A stretch of DNA of 64,000 bases from Isoetes taiwanensis. Its lineage: Eukaryota > Streptophyta > Lycopodiopsida > Isoetales > Isoetaceae. The notes below the pieces were generated by a model. That model did not search any database. It was not told where the DNA came from and was given only the letters and a program-made list of their open reading frames with translations. Shown here piece by piece: positions 9,907 to 18,982 of the stretch; position 1 is the first letter of the stretch, and each line of letters begins with the position of its first letter. Where the stretch lies: contig JAJEKV010000145.1 in assembly GCA_021234155.1 (NCBI GenBank), forward strand, positions 308,001 through 372,000. The letters run 5' to 3'. The position numbers and the translations under genes are program-made.

Positions 9907-11982
9907 TTAGTATGGTTTTAGAAATTGAAGCAGTACTGCACAGTCGTATTGCAACCCAGGGAAGTTGTTGTTTTGGATGTATTTGTATACACCCTTTCTT
10001 AGACCCCTTCTATCAAATCCATTGTTCTGAAATGTTTGAATCAGTAGCTTAATATCTTTGGCAGCCGCCCTTGGACATGTATGGACGTACATGTATGGTA
10101 GTATTTGTGAAACGATAACGTTCCGTGCCTGGTAATATGGCCTGCAGCTACTAGCATGGACATATTTGAGAACGTCGAACGGTAATATATCTCTTTTATC
10201 AAACTTAATAGTGTGGTATATGCCATTGGCTCTGCTTAGAATCTCTATTGTCATATTCAGAAAATTAGCTTTGTATCCGTAAGTATGCATTGGATCATCT
10301 TTGAAAGCAATACTGGTTTCCTCTTTAATCCCAAGATACTCCATGTCGTAGATCATTATCTTGTCTTGTTTAGTGGGAGAAGTATGGTCCAAAAATTCCT
10401 TAATGATATGACAGTTAATGGATAACAAATCATCCATATACCTGAATGTGTGCTTGAACTGTTCAGCCTCATTGTATCTGCCACGTTCAGCCAAGGTCTT
10501 TATAAATTTAGCTTCGAACCAAGCAAGGTATAGATTGCACCAACAGGGGCTACACGCAAACCCCATTGGTATACCACATGTTTGGATCCATGTCTTTTGT
10601 CCCATCATAATGAAACAGTTGGCTAAAAGCCATATATTAGCTCTAATGCATGTATCTCGTGTAATTATGGACCAGCACTTACCCTTAGGATCAACTTTGA
10701 ACCATTTGGCTACATATTTCTCGTCCCCGTCTTTTTTAATCCAAAGCTTATTGTTATGGTGAATATTATTCATATAATCCCAAGTGGCCTTGATAACTTG
10801 TGTCATAACATCACAGATACCAGAATCTCCAATCAATGGTATACTCTCGTAGCATTTGGTTATATCTGCTACATATACCTCTGTTATTTGGGCAGGGAGG
10901 TTTAGGACCACATCAAATATGGACGCCACCATCCAATTGGGATTAATCTTTCCAGGAAACATATTACAGAATTTCTCACATAATTTCCTGGCAATCTCAG
11001 GCCATATTTCAATAATCATATTAAGAATTGCAGTAATAATTTGTGAGAATTCGGTGTAAACGGTACCATGTGCATTGGTAATCCAACGGTACTCCTTCTT
11101 ATGCGCTTTGTAAATGCCGAGCAGGTATGGGAGTCTCTCAGAACTGTACTCAATGTATGGCAAAATGGCCTGCATTTCAGTCTTAACCTTCCAGATGACT
11201 GCTATTTGATCAATATTTACTTCTCTAAAGTCTTTGCTATTTAGCCTGTCAAGTGCCAATTCTCGTATATGTTTTGGACAAATAAAAGCAGGGTTGTTTG
11301 TGGCTTTGTCTACCCCAGCCACATACAAATACTTACTGAGCCATGCAATACTCTTGATGACATTTTCATCATTTAAGGGGAACTTTCTAGTCGTGTCATT
11401 TTTGAAGGCTATTCTTATTGAATGTGATGCCCTTTCAGTAACTAAATCTGCCACTGAAGCCTTATCTGTATCAAGTATATGTGGATAAGTGAATCTATGC
11501 AATTCAAATATCGTGTCTATGCTGGATTTCAATTCTAGCTTGAATTCTTCCCATTCCAAGCTCTTATTGGGGATATGGTTTAGGCCCTGCTGCAGCATAT
11601 TCCTGAGATGCTTGTTCTGTACAACATTGATATTTGTGGTCCTAATGTGACCAATATCTGGGTCAACGAATTTTTGTAACTGAGGTATTGAACAAGGACA
11701 TATCTCCTCACTTTCCTGTGCAAATATGTAGAAAGGCTTATAGCACAAATCTCTCATATTTTCGGTGTATTTCCAGGAGAACATTGTGTTGCTCATAATG
11801 TCCACACCAATATTGCCCAACACATCCTCCATAGCTTTATATACTAATTTGGGTAAGCAGATTTCATCTAGTATTTTGGACAGGAATGTGCAATGAACAA
11901 TCCTTTTTTTTGGTTTTATATCACTCTCTCTTAGGTGGACTCTTCCTAGGGCATCTCTCACCAGCCTTTTGGGTTTCTGCAT
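9907..11982 (-). CDS. Penelope-like (Hydra/Athena-type) reverse transcriptase without GIY-YIG nuclease
   Basis: An uninterrupted 691-aa frame. The N-terminal region has a CPC pair (95-97) and GHIRTTNINVVQNKHLRNML (111-130), the pattern seen ahead of the RT core in PLEs. DKATNNPAFIC (225-235) and LPYLLGIYKAHK (284-295) follow. The catalytic palm is complete: VADITKCYESIP (Asp373), GIPMGFACSP (470-479) and RYMDDLL (Asp517, Asp518). FLNMTIEI (574-581) and FDKRDILPFDV (594-604) match the PLE 'DKRDDFpF' block, which TERT, group II and LTR enzymes lack. There is no GIY-YIG domain at either end, so this is an endonuclease-minus PLE. Its role is copying the element RNA into DNA. It lies 270 bp after ORF1 in the same direction. 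The ATG sits in a TTTTCTGTGCTATGCAG context that also resembles a splice acceptor. Confidence 0.88.
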   Translation of the reverse strand: MQKPKRLVRDALGRVHLRESDIKPKKRIVHCTFLSKILDEICLPKLVYKAMEDVLGNIGVDIMSNTMFSWKYTENMRDLCYKPFYIFAQESEEICPCSIPQLQKFVDPDIGHIRTTNINVVQNKHLRNMLQQGLNHIPNKSLEWEEFKLELKSSIDTIFELHRFTYPHILDTDKASVADLVTERASHSIRIAFKNDTTRKFPLNDENVIKSIAWLSKYLYVAGVDKATNNPAFICPKHIRELALDRLNSKDFREVNIDQIAVIWKVKTEMQAILPYIEYSSERLPYLLGIYKAHKKEYRWITNAHGTVYTEFSQIITAILNMIIEIWPEIARKLCEKFCNMFPGKINPNWMVASIFDVVLNLPAQITEVYVADITKCYESIPLIGDSGICDVMTQVIKATWDYMNNIHHNNKLWIKKDGDEKYVAKWFKVDPKGKCWSIITRDTCIRANIWLLANCFIMMGQKTWIQTCGIPMGFACSPCWCNLYLAWFEAKFIKTLAERGRYNEAEQFKHTFRYMDDLLSINCHIIKEFLDHTSPTKQDKIMIYDMEYLGIKEETSIAFKDDPMHTYGYKANFLNMTIEILSRANGIYHTIKFDKRDILPFDVLKYVHASSCRPYYQARNVIVSQILPYMYVHTCPRAAAKDIKLLIQTFQNNGFDRRGLRKGVYKYIQNNNFPGLQYDCAVLLQFLKPY

Positions 11983-12252
11983 AGCACAGAAAAAATCCCA
12001 GATCTATGTTAGCTCTAAACATATTTATAGAGATAGAATTACCTTATGTTAGACTAGCACCTATGTCTAACTTTGGATGATCCAGATTACTGGAAGTATG
12101 TAGGCCGAGTGGCATATATGATCTCATATCATATGAGTCAGTATTATTTTACAATGCAGGTAATGTTTATTTCCGTTTGTCATAGATAAGCATTCATACA
12201 TACTATGTACTAGAATGATATCATCAAATATTTTACGAAATCAGACCATACC

Positions 12253-13866
12253 TTATGCATCATACATCAGTTTATGCGCTGTGCCATCATCATACTTGTG
12301 GTCCATACTTTTGTTGCCTTTGGTGACAGAGTGCCCCACGTTTCCAGGAGTTTCCAAGCCTTCAACAGTGGAATTATCAGATTTATCCGATTTGGAAAGG
12401 GTAGGCAGTACAGTGAGTCTAGGTGGAGCATTGATCTGAATGCTGGAATTGCTTGCTCTGTTGGACCTGCTAATTCTTGACTGCTTGTTGCTGCTGTTGC
12501 TAGCAGTAGCCATTGAACTGCGCAAATAATCAACAGATTTAATAGTCTTCTCGCATATGTCCGCCATCTGTCCTTTTGGGTAACAGGTCTTCAAATCAGC
12601 ATTGCTGTCATTAGCCATCTTCAATGTCATGCCAATCAGCATGTTTCTAACCTCCAGGTATCCAATGTATGCCAAGATGCCCGGTTTTAGAGTTGTCTTG
12701 AGGCAATTCCTGAAAGCTACCATTTGTCCAGCTGTGGACATGTTAGGATATATCATATTCAAATTATTGAGCATATACCAGATAGCTTGATCAAGCCATA
12801 TCATGTTATCGTCACATTTGTTGTCCTTCTTGTCGTTGCCTTTATCTTCACATATACATTTGAGATACGGGCACATAGTTCTCCAGATTCGTTTTAAATA
12901 GAAGTCATCTCTATGTATCTTAGGGTATGCCATGTGTCCTTTCTGGGCAAGCATCAGCAGACCACTTTTGGCACATTTTTTATCAAAAAATTGGGAAGTA
13001 ACCTCAAGCTTGATTCTGGTTTTCTTCATCTTATTCATTTTGAAGGCAGCCATCTTTGCTTCATAAGCCTCCTCCTTAGTGATACCGCCTAATATCAGCC
13101 AGACATCTTCACTAATTGGAGCGAGTGCACCAAAGTTTTTTGTCCGCCATATGGCTTGATTACATAGAAGCCCATGGTTTTCTACCAATCTGCTTGGTAT
13201 TAATGGGAATTTCAAGCAGTTTCTCAGGGTAAATTTGAACTCCACGCTTGAATGGCTACCAACCAGAGTGTTTTTTGGCTGTAGCAGAGCCTTATCCTCT
13301 TCTGTAAGGAGGCTTACACCGAATATGTCATCATCTGCATTTGCATCTTTATCTTTCACAATTGGGTTTTCCAGCCTTATCATTTCCTCCTCCTTAGCAT
13401 GCGAGTTTTTAATATCATTGACATCCTCTAGTGCCGTGACTCCAATGATGAAATCCTTAGCGAGCTCATCTTCTGTTATAGTCCAATTGTATATTTTTTG
13501 AGCCAAACTGTCATACAACCCATATATGAAGGGGGCCACTTCCTCCTCCTTATCTGAAAGCCTGTTGATAAGGGGTAATAAGAGTATCCATTCGCTAAAA
13601 CCTAGGTGAGACACAGCAGAGAACTGATCTGGACTCCTCATGGCTTCCCTTTCCAGCACTATTTCATGCACTTTCATATTCTTAATGCAGCATATAATAG
13701 TTTGTACAGCGCTGTTTGGACATTCAATTCTATTTTTGTCATACCCGATGGTCTTTAGCTCATTGTTCCAAATAGGTGGAATAATTTCATACTCCTCCTC
13801 ATCAAATGCATCCTGCAATTTTTTTTCCAAATGCAACCAATGTAAAGTCAGTAAGGTATTATTCAT
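12253..13866 (-). CDS. ORF1 of the Penelope-like element, 537 aa, unknown (structural/nucleic-acid-binding candidate)
   Basis: An uninterrupted frame upstream of the RT gene on the same strand, between the two long repeats. I recognise no family. Visible features are an acidic N-terminal third (DAFDEEEYEI, then an Asp/Glu-rich stretch near 140-180), a mostly helical middle, a cysteine group CPYLKCIC...C (332-351), a hydrophobic helical block (about 355-415; WLDQAIWYMLNNLNMIYP), and a disordered Ser/Asn/Lys-rich basic tail from about 452. The order, folded helical core followed by a flexible basic tail, is what one expects of a gag- or nucleocapsid-like protein. That is inference from shape, not homology. 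Just after the stop codon AAG|GTATGG could act as a splice donor towards the RT acceptor-like site. An intact frame of this length in a near-identical-repeat element suggests recent selection. Confidence 0.7.
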   Translation of the reverse strand: MNNTLLTLHWLHLEKKLQDAFDEEEYEIIPPIWNNELKTIGYDKNRIECPNSAVQTIICCIKNMKVHEIVLEREAMRSPDQFSAVSHLGFSEWILLLPLINRLSDKEEEVAPFIYGLYDSLAQKIYNWTITEDELAKDFIIGVTALEDVNDIKNSHAKEEEMIRLENPIVKDKDANADDDIFGVSLLTEEDKALLQPKNTLVGSHSSVEFKFTLRNCLKFPLIPSRLVENHGLLCNQAIWRTKNFGALAPISEDVWLILGGITKEEAYEAKMAAFKMNKMKKTRIKLEVTSQFFDKKCAKSGLLMLAQKGHMAYPKIHRDDFYLKRIWRTMCPYLKCICEDKGNDKKDNKCDDNMIWLDQAIWYMLNNLNMIYPNMSTAGQMVAFRNCLKTTLKPGILAYIGYLEVRNMLIGMTLKMANDSNADLKTCYPKGQMADICEKTIKSVDYLRSSMATASNSSNKQSRISRSNRASNSSIQINAPPRLTVLPTLSKSDKSDNSTVEGLETPGNVGHSVTKGNKSMDHKYDDGTAHKLMYDA

Positions 13867-14965
13867 AGTATGTTATTACAAAGGATGTTTTCAGATAAAT
13901 ATTTTTTCCATCCCAGATGCTATACTAGGATATTCTTTACAACTCTGGCCACAAAGCATAAGGGTAGGAAGCATCACTGGATGTACCAAGTGAGATGAAG
14001 TTCCTAAAAAAAACCCGGCCTGAACTAGCATCACTAGACCAGACATCTGCCTAGGTCAATCCCTTAGCAGTATTATCATCCCGTAACTAAACAGAGCATT
14101 TCTAGCACGGTACTTCATTACCCTTGTCTTTTACTTTATTTTCCTTTTTGTTCAAAAAAAAGACAACAACCAAATGAACTTTAAAACCATTGAGACAATT
14201 CATCTTTTTATCATAGGTCAAGCGCCATTTATACTTGATCATATTATCATAAAGGTAGCTTTATCCTAAGATACCACCGCCATGCTTACATATGTACGTA
14301 ATAATCGTCATCCTTATGGCATTTAGTTCAAAAGGTGTTATCCAGGGCTGTTTATGGCCATTGATATTAATTTGAGGACCATTAGGTGCAACAAACATCA
14401 TCGGGCCTTAGATTAACCGAGTCTAGGGGTGATATTGTTTTAAATCATTCCCTATCTAATGGTTTTAACCATTTAAAGATGTTACTATCATGCATTGAAG
14501 AAAAGTCATCATTTTTAGAAGTCCGCCATCATTGATTTTATTGATTACAACAGTAATGTTAACACATTGTATTTTCTCGCACCATTAGGATTTAATTATC
14601 AGTCCACTCATATATAATTGCAGACTTAGTTATACCATCATAACACGCTATTTTATGCAAAGCAATGCTCAAAAGGAATAATAACCATAAATACCAAGGA
14701 GGCATCATATATTATCTTGTTATATTCTTTGTTTACATGCTTCAATGATTAGAAACACATGGCGGATCTATACCATAGACCTATTTGGCCGCCTATATAT
14801 ATTTCAAGTCTACTGGCGCTGGCGAAATAGACATCCATACAACAAAGATATTCATTTAGTTGTCTTATGCTTATAGATCCACTTTGGAAAAACTTTAAGC
14901 ATAAATTTACATTACAGAAAAGAGGTTTTAGAAGAAAAAGCATCCCTATTGGTTCCATGCTATCT

Positions 14966-15040
14966 TAAGCATCATTTCTGAAAGTTGTCTTTTGCAACGT
15001 CCTCATCAGTTACTCCATCATCCATACATGCAATGTAAAG
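14966..15040 (-). other. Possible hammerhead-ribozyme-like core (weak)
   Basis: On the minus strand CTGATGAGG is followed by a GTTG/CAAC hairpin and then GAAATGATGC, close to the order CUGAUGA - stem II - GAAA - stem III. The left-repeat counterpart (8145-8220) has GGATGAGG and CTCGAAATG. Neither copy alone has every invariant base, and stem I and a clean stem III are not evident. Hammerheads are known from PLE pseudo-LTRs in other organisms, which is the only reason to list it. Confidence 0.2.
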
Positions 15041-15694
15041 CTACCTAAGCAAAGGACACAATGGGAAGAAAGCCCGTACACCAAGCGACCAATCAAGCAA
15101 ACATTAGCGGTAATCCCAGAAGATGCAAGGGCCAAAAGGTACTATGGGGTTTCGGTTTATAAACGATTACCCATTGTGCCATTTGCCAGATTAGTATTAC
15201 AAAGCATATAAAGAAAAAGCAGTATTATTTAGCCCTTTGCCCTTGTTCACAATGAATACATCATTCTCGTATTTTTAAGGATCGGGATCACTAATATCTG
15301 GATTTGTTATTATTATCATGCACTAATGCATGGGCTACATCCTCCGAAGTCTAATCCATCTTTGGTAAACTATTTTCAGCGAGCAGGTATATGCCTTATA
15401 GCAAGGATTTGATCTCCTGTTATCCATTATCGAGATTTTTAGAACGAAACATAACATAATAGTTATATTTCCACCTTGTTACTTATGACACCTTATGCAT
15501 TAGAGCGGCCTAATGCTTAAGCATTTTCAGCAGAAATGTAAGTCCTATAGCTAGGATTTGATCTCCTGTTACTTTATATCAGTATTTGTAGAATGAAACA
15601 TAACACACTAGTTATATTTCCGTTCTATTTCTTATGCCAACATATGTATTAGAGCAGCCTTATGCTTTTTTTTAATTTAAGAAAGATCGTATGA

Positions 15695-16072
15695 TCAGTA
15701 ATAGTAGTGTAAGCTAAGTTTACTGTAAAGCAAATATACAAAACTAAGAACACTCTGACTACAAGGAACCTGAGATTCGTCTGGTTCTTCAAAATATTCT
15801 TGTGTATCTCTGACTTTTTGAGCAGATTGAAAGTCCTCCTGGCGTTTCCCGCCATATGCTCGGTTGCCCTTATAATAACCTGTTCTATCCTCCCTTTGGT
15901 TGAAGCTCCGCTTCTGGCCATAGCCGCCTCTGTATCCTCTTCCATCCATAGCCGGGATTTTTGCTCCAAAAGTATGCAAGGCGCGACCTTCAAACTCCCG
16001 CCTAAGTGATTCCTTGTTCAGCCACTCCTCTTGAGACCCAGAGGTGTCACAACCATCAGAGTCGAACCCCAT
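15695..16072 (-). CDS. Small acidic / RG-rich / acidic protein of the Penelope-like element
   Basis: The frame extends up to 16198, but the ATG at 16072 (MGFDSDGCDTSG) is the likely start, because the related protein at 49.2 kb also begins MG with an acidic run. There are three parts: an acidic head, a central basic Arg/Gly/Tyr-rich segment (GRGYRGGYGQKRSFNQ, then GYYKGNRAYGGKR) typical of RNA-binding disordered regions, and an acidic tail (DTQEYFEEPDES). The frame after about 15760 is probably not native, because the two repeat copies disagree there and a GTAG follows. It lies at the 5' end of the upstream repeat, ahead of ORF1. RNA binding is inference; the family is unknown to me. Confidence 0.55.
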   Translation of the reverse strand: MGFDSDGCDTSGSQEEWLNKESLRREFEGRALHTFGAKIPAMDGRGYRGGYGQKRSFNQREDRTGYYKGNRAYGGKRQEDFQSAQKVRDTQEYFEEPDESQVPCSQSVLSFVYLLYSKLSLHYYY

Positions 16073-16498
16073 TATGTGGGTGTGGTATCCGAAATCCAGA
16101 CTTGGTATTTGGTCCAGCCAAATCGTTTTGCATATCCGCCATGCCAGAACTGTCTGATCTGCTCTCACACAACTTAGGTTAACTCCCCCGAAATGCATTC
16201 AATTTTGGCTACTGCTTATGGATATTTCTTAACAATGTAATAACCCATTAAATATTTTACAATGATCATTGGTTTCCCCTTCTTTTCACTAGGATGTTGC
16301 CACACCTAGACATGGTTACGTGCTGGGTATTATACACTAGGGCCATCAATGTGAAATCACATGAAATTCGTTAAAAATGCATGAAATACCCATCTCCTCA
16401 TATAGTGTTGTATGTTTTATCATTATACTTATTGAATTATCTGACCTTGTATTTCCAATGCCCATATGTTAGTGAGCATAACAGATCATGATGCAAAC

Positions 16499-16529
<31 letters not shown>

Positions 16530-16583
16530 CCACACAAATCAACCAAAGTCTCCAGTAAAAAAAAATCCAGCCGCTATAGTATG

Positions 16584-16610
16584 CTGGCCGCCAGAACCGC
16601 TTATTTATAG
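16584..16610 (+). promoter_or_regulatory. Promoter core of small gene B, cut off from its gene
   Basis: GGCCGCCAGAACCGC is followed by TTATTTATAGCC, matching the promoter of gene D (43411-43435) almost base for base and continuing with the same leader (CCTCAAATACCACATTCTTC). The leader breaks at 16631 where the CACTA element begins and resumes at 29788, 50 bp before the ATG of gene B. Added together, the two parts give the same TATA-to-ATG distance as in gene D. The Penelope-like insertion ends just upstream. Confidence 0.75.
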
Positions 16611-18982
16611 CCTCAAATACCACATTCTTCACACAAGGCACCCAAAAATGAACTACCATATAAAAATAGTATCATATAATCTAAAAACCATGATAGACAT
16701 GGTTTTTTATACAACAATTTATTTGATAGCAGAAAACCACATCCTATAAATAGTGGTTTACAACATAGTTATTTATGTCAGTTACTAATAGGATAGTGGT
16801 TTGTTAAAACTAGTCGTAGTTTATGGGGCCATTTCAATATGAACTAAAATTAATATTGGTTTATTAAAACTACTAACATTTTCTTAAGACCTCTAAATGA
16901 ATAACGTAATGGTTTAGAAATTAATTCATTGTGTTCAAGAACCACGACAATATGCTCCTTGCAATCACAAATGTTTTACCTAAGCGTTATTATATTTTGT
17001 TTCATAGTGTATCAACAACTATCTAGCTCAATGGTTGATCAAAGCCAAACAAGACTAAAACCATGACTCATCATATCTATAGGCAGGACGTTCTTCAATA
17101 GATTCTGGCCAGATTTCGTAAAAATGGGGCAATGGCACGTTTTTTTCCTTGTTCGATGTTTTGAGGGCGACATTCATTATCTGTAGAGTCCACTTGGGGC
17201 ATTTTGCCGCAGTAATTGTTAGGTTCCAAACTTTATGCATTATGTAATCAAAACTATATCGGACACTTTATGACCATTTTAAGCAATTTATTGGAGAATA
17301 TCTCCATGTGATTAAGTCAACAATTTTACTTGAGAATAAATGGGTCTTCTGAAATTTATCCAAGGTCCTTATCTGATTAAGGTAAATTTTAAGAACATTA
17401 ACTTCTTATCAGTAAATCAACATTGATTAAAGCAGTAAGAGTTCATGGCCCTCGCATTAAATGCTAATCTCATTTGTATGAAGTCTATTTTCTTTTCTTT
17501 TCCATATGTTCAATATATTTGGTATTTTAGTATATTTAACTCGGAAAGGACAAAGTTGGCGCGCCATTAAAGGATATGTTGTCTTTAGACATATCATATG
17601 TATGGTAGCACGATATGTATAGAAGCACCTATCTTTAGAAGCACTGTATTTGCATGCTCCATAAACCTCCAATTGTGACGATTTTTATGAATCTGGCCTT
17701 GGGAATTTGAATCTTCATTGCCATAGAACCACTAGGCCTAATCACTGTTCATTCTATTATAGGCAAATTTGTGGTACAATAACAATGTCAAATTTGAAAG
17801 GAAAATGGAACTTTAAGCAATCAGATACATTTTTTCAACCTTCACAACCTTTTCATTTCAATACGCAATACACATTGGTAAATATTTTGATTCAAATATT
17901 GAGGAATATATTCACTATTCATACAACATTTGACAAAACCATTGTAGATTCCTTGACCTGAATACATCAAAATAAGCTTCAAATCTGTTGGCGACCTTGA
18001 TTACCAGGCACCATTCCCAATAATCCCTCAATTCATTAGTTTGCTCCTCTGTATATAATTCTGCATTCTTAATTTCATCGGGCATTGAGATTGTACTTTC
18101 TAATATCTGATCCTCTATGACTTAATGTGGTTGAACCATTGTAGCATGCCCAAAAGCAAAATTTTCATATAGGTTTTGTGCTTGTGTTTATTCAGTGTAA
18201 ATAACCTAGGCAGAACTCACAAATTTTTTACCTTAGGTTACTTGTTCACATTCACACTACTTTATAGCCTGTATGCATGTATCTATCCGTGTACAGCTCA
18301 GATATCCAATCTTTTTACATTTCTGAATTTAATCTCCCCATTGACTACAAAACCTGTTAATATAACATGAATTATTCTTTCAAAATTCTATCATAAATCA
18401 TGCAAAAATGACCCTTTTATGGTTCCAATAGCAAGCCTAATTGGCTTTAGATCTACCTTTGGTTCATGTGTAGCCTTAGTTTTATGCACAGTTATGCACG
18501 CTAGATTATAGCATCACAAGTCTATGCAATATACTATTTAGACAAGACTTAGAAGTAAGATTATAGCATCACAAGTTCATGCAGTATGAGTAACTTATAT
18601 AATGCCTGTCATTGTGCATGTCTTCCTGAATTTGCCAGTGGAGGTGCATGTCCACTGGTTTGACAAAAGAAACATAGCATTAACATATTAAAAAGGATCC
18701 AAGACTTACTTCTTGTTGATGAACAAGGATCCGTACGAATAGTTATGCGTTGAAAATAAACCTGATATAACAAACAATGGCACAGTAATGGATCCAAGTG
18801 ATGCAAGTGAATTGTGTAAAAAGATGAATGTGGCAAACCAGATCCCTATCCAGGGGACCAAGAGATGTCAAAAATATCTGAAATACAAGCTTGAATCAAT
18901 CTCAAGATAATGCATAAGTCTCACAAAACAATCCTCTAATGAATGAAATATCTCTACAGCAGATTCTATGAATGAAGTGGCT

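Larger units (their letters stand above)
14014..16505 (-). repeat. Right 2.5-kb direct repeat (pseudo-LTR) of the Penelope-like element
   Basis: This is the upstream copy in coding orientation, starting at CCCGGCCTGAACTAGC and ending at CAATTATAAAA before a run of about 25 A. It carries the readable version of the small acidic/RG ORF. The stretch 14.0-15.65 kb has no gene; it holds A/T-rich sequence and a segment at 14966-15040 that resembles part of a hammerhead core on the minus strand. Transcription of ORF1 and RT would have to start in or just after this repeat. Confidence 0.85.
7159..16556 (-). mobile_element. Penelope-like retroelement with pseudo-LTRs and an extra ORF (whole insertion)
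   Basis: In minus-strand order the insertion holds a 2.5-kb repeat with a small ORF, a 537-aa ORF1, a 691-aa RT, and the same 2.5-kb repeat again. It is flanked by an imperfect direct duplication of 26 bp (7159-7184 and 16531-16556, two mismatches, sharing CAACCAAAGTCTCCAGT), followed on both sides by A-rich DNA. The uninterrupted equivalent of this site is visible in the promoter region of gene D near 43365. There are no TG/CA ends, primer site, protease or integrase, so it is not an LTR retrotransposon. A 5'-truncated copy placed in front of a full copy gives this layout in PLEs. Oddly, the long A-tract (16505-16529) is on the plus strand at what would be the 5' end of the coding strand. 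Confidence 0.75.

Noticed and set aside
7205-16505. LTR retrotransposon with 2.5-kb LTRs
   Set aside because: No TG...CA ends, no tRNA primer site or polypurine tract, no protease or integrase, and the RT has the PLE-specific DKRD block.
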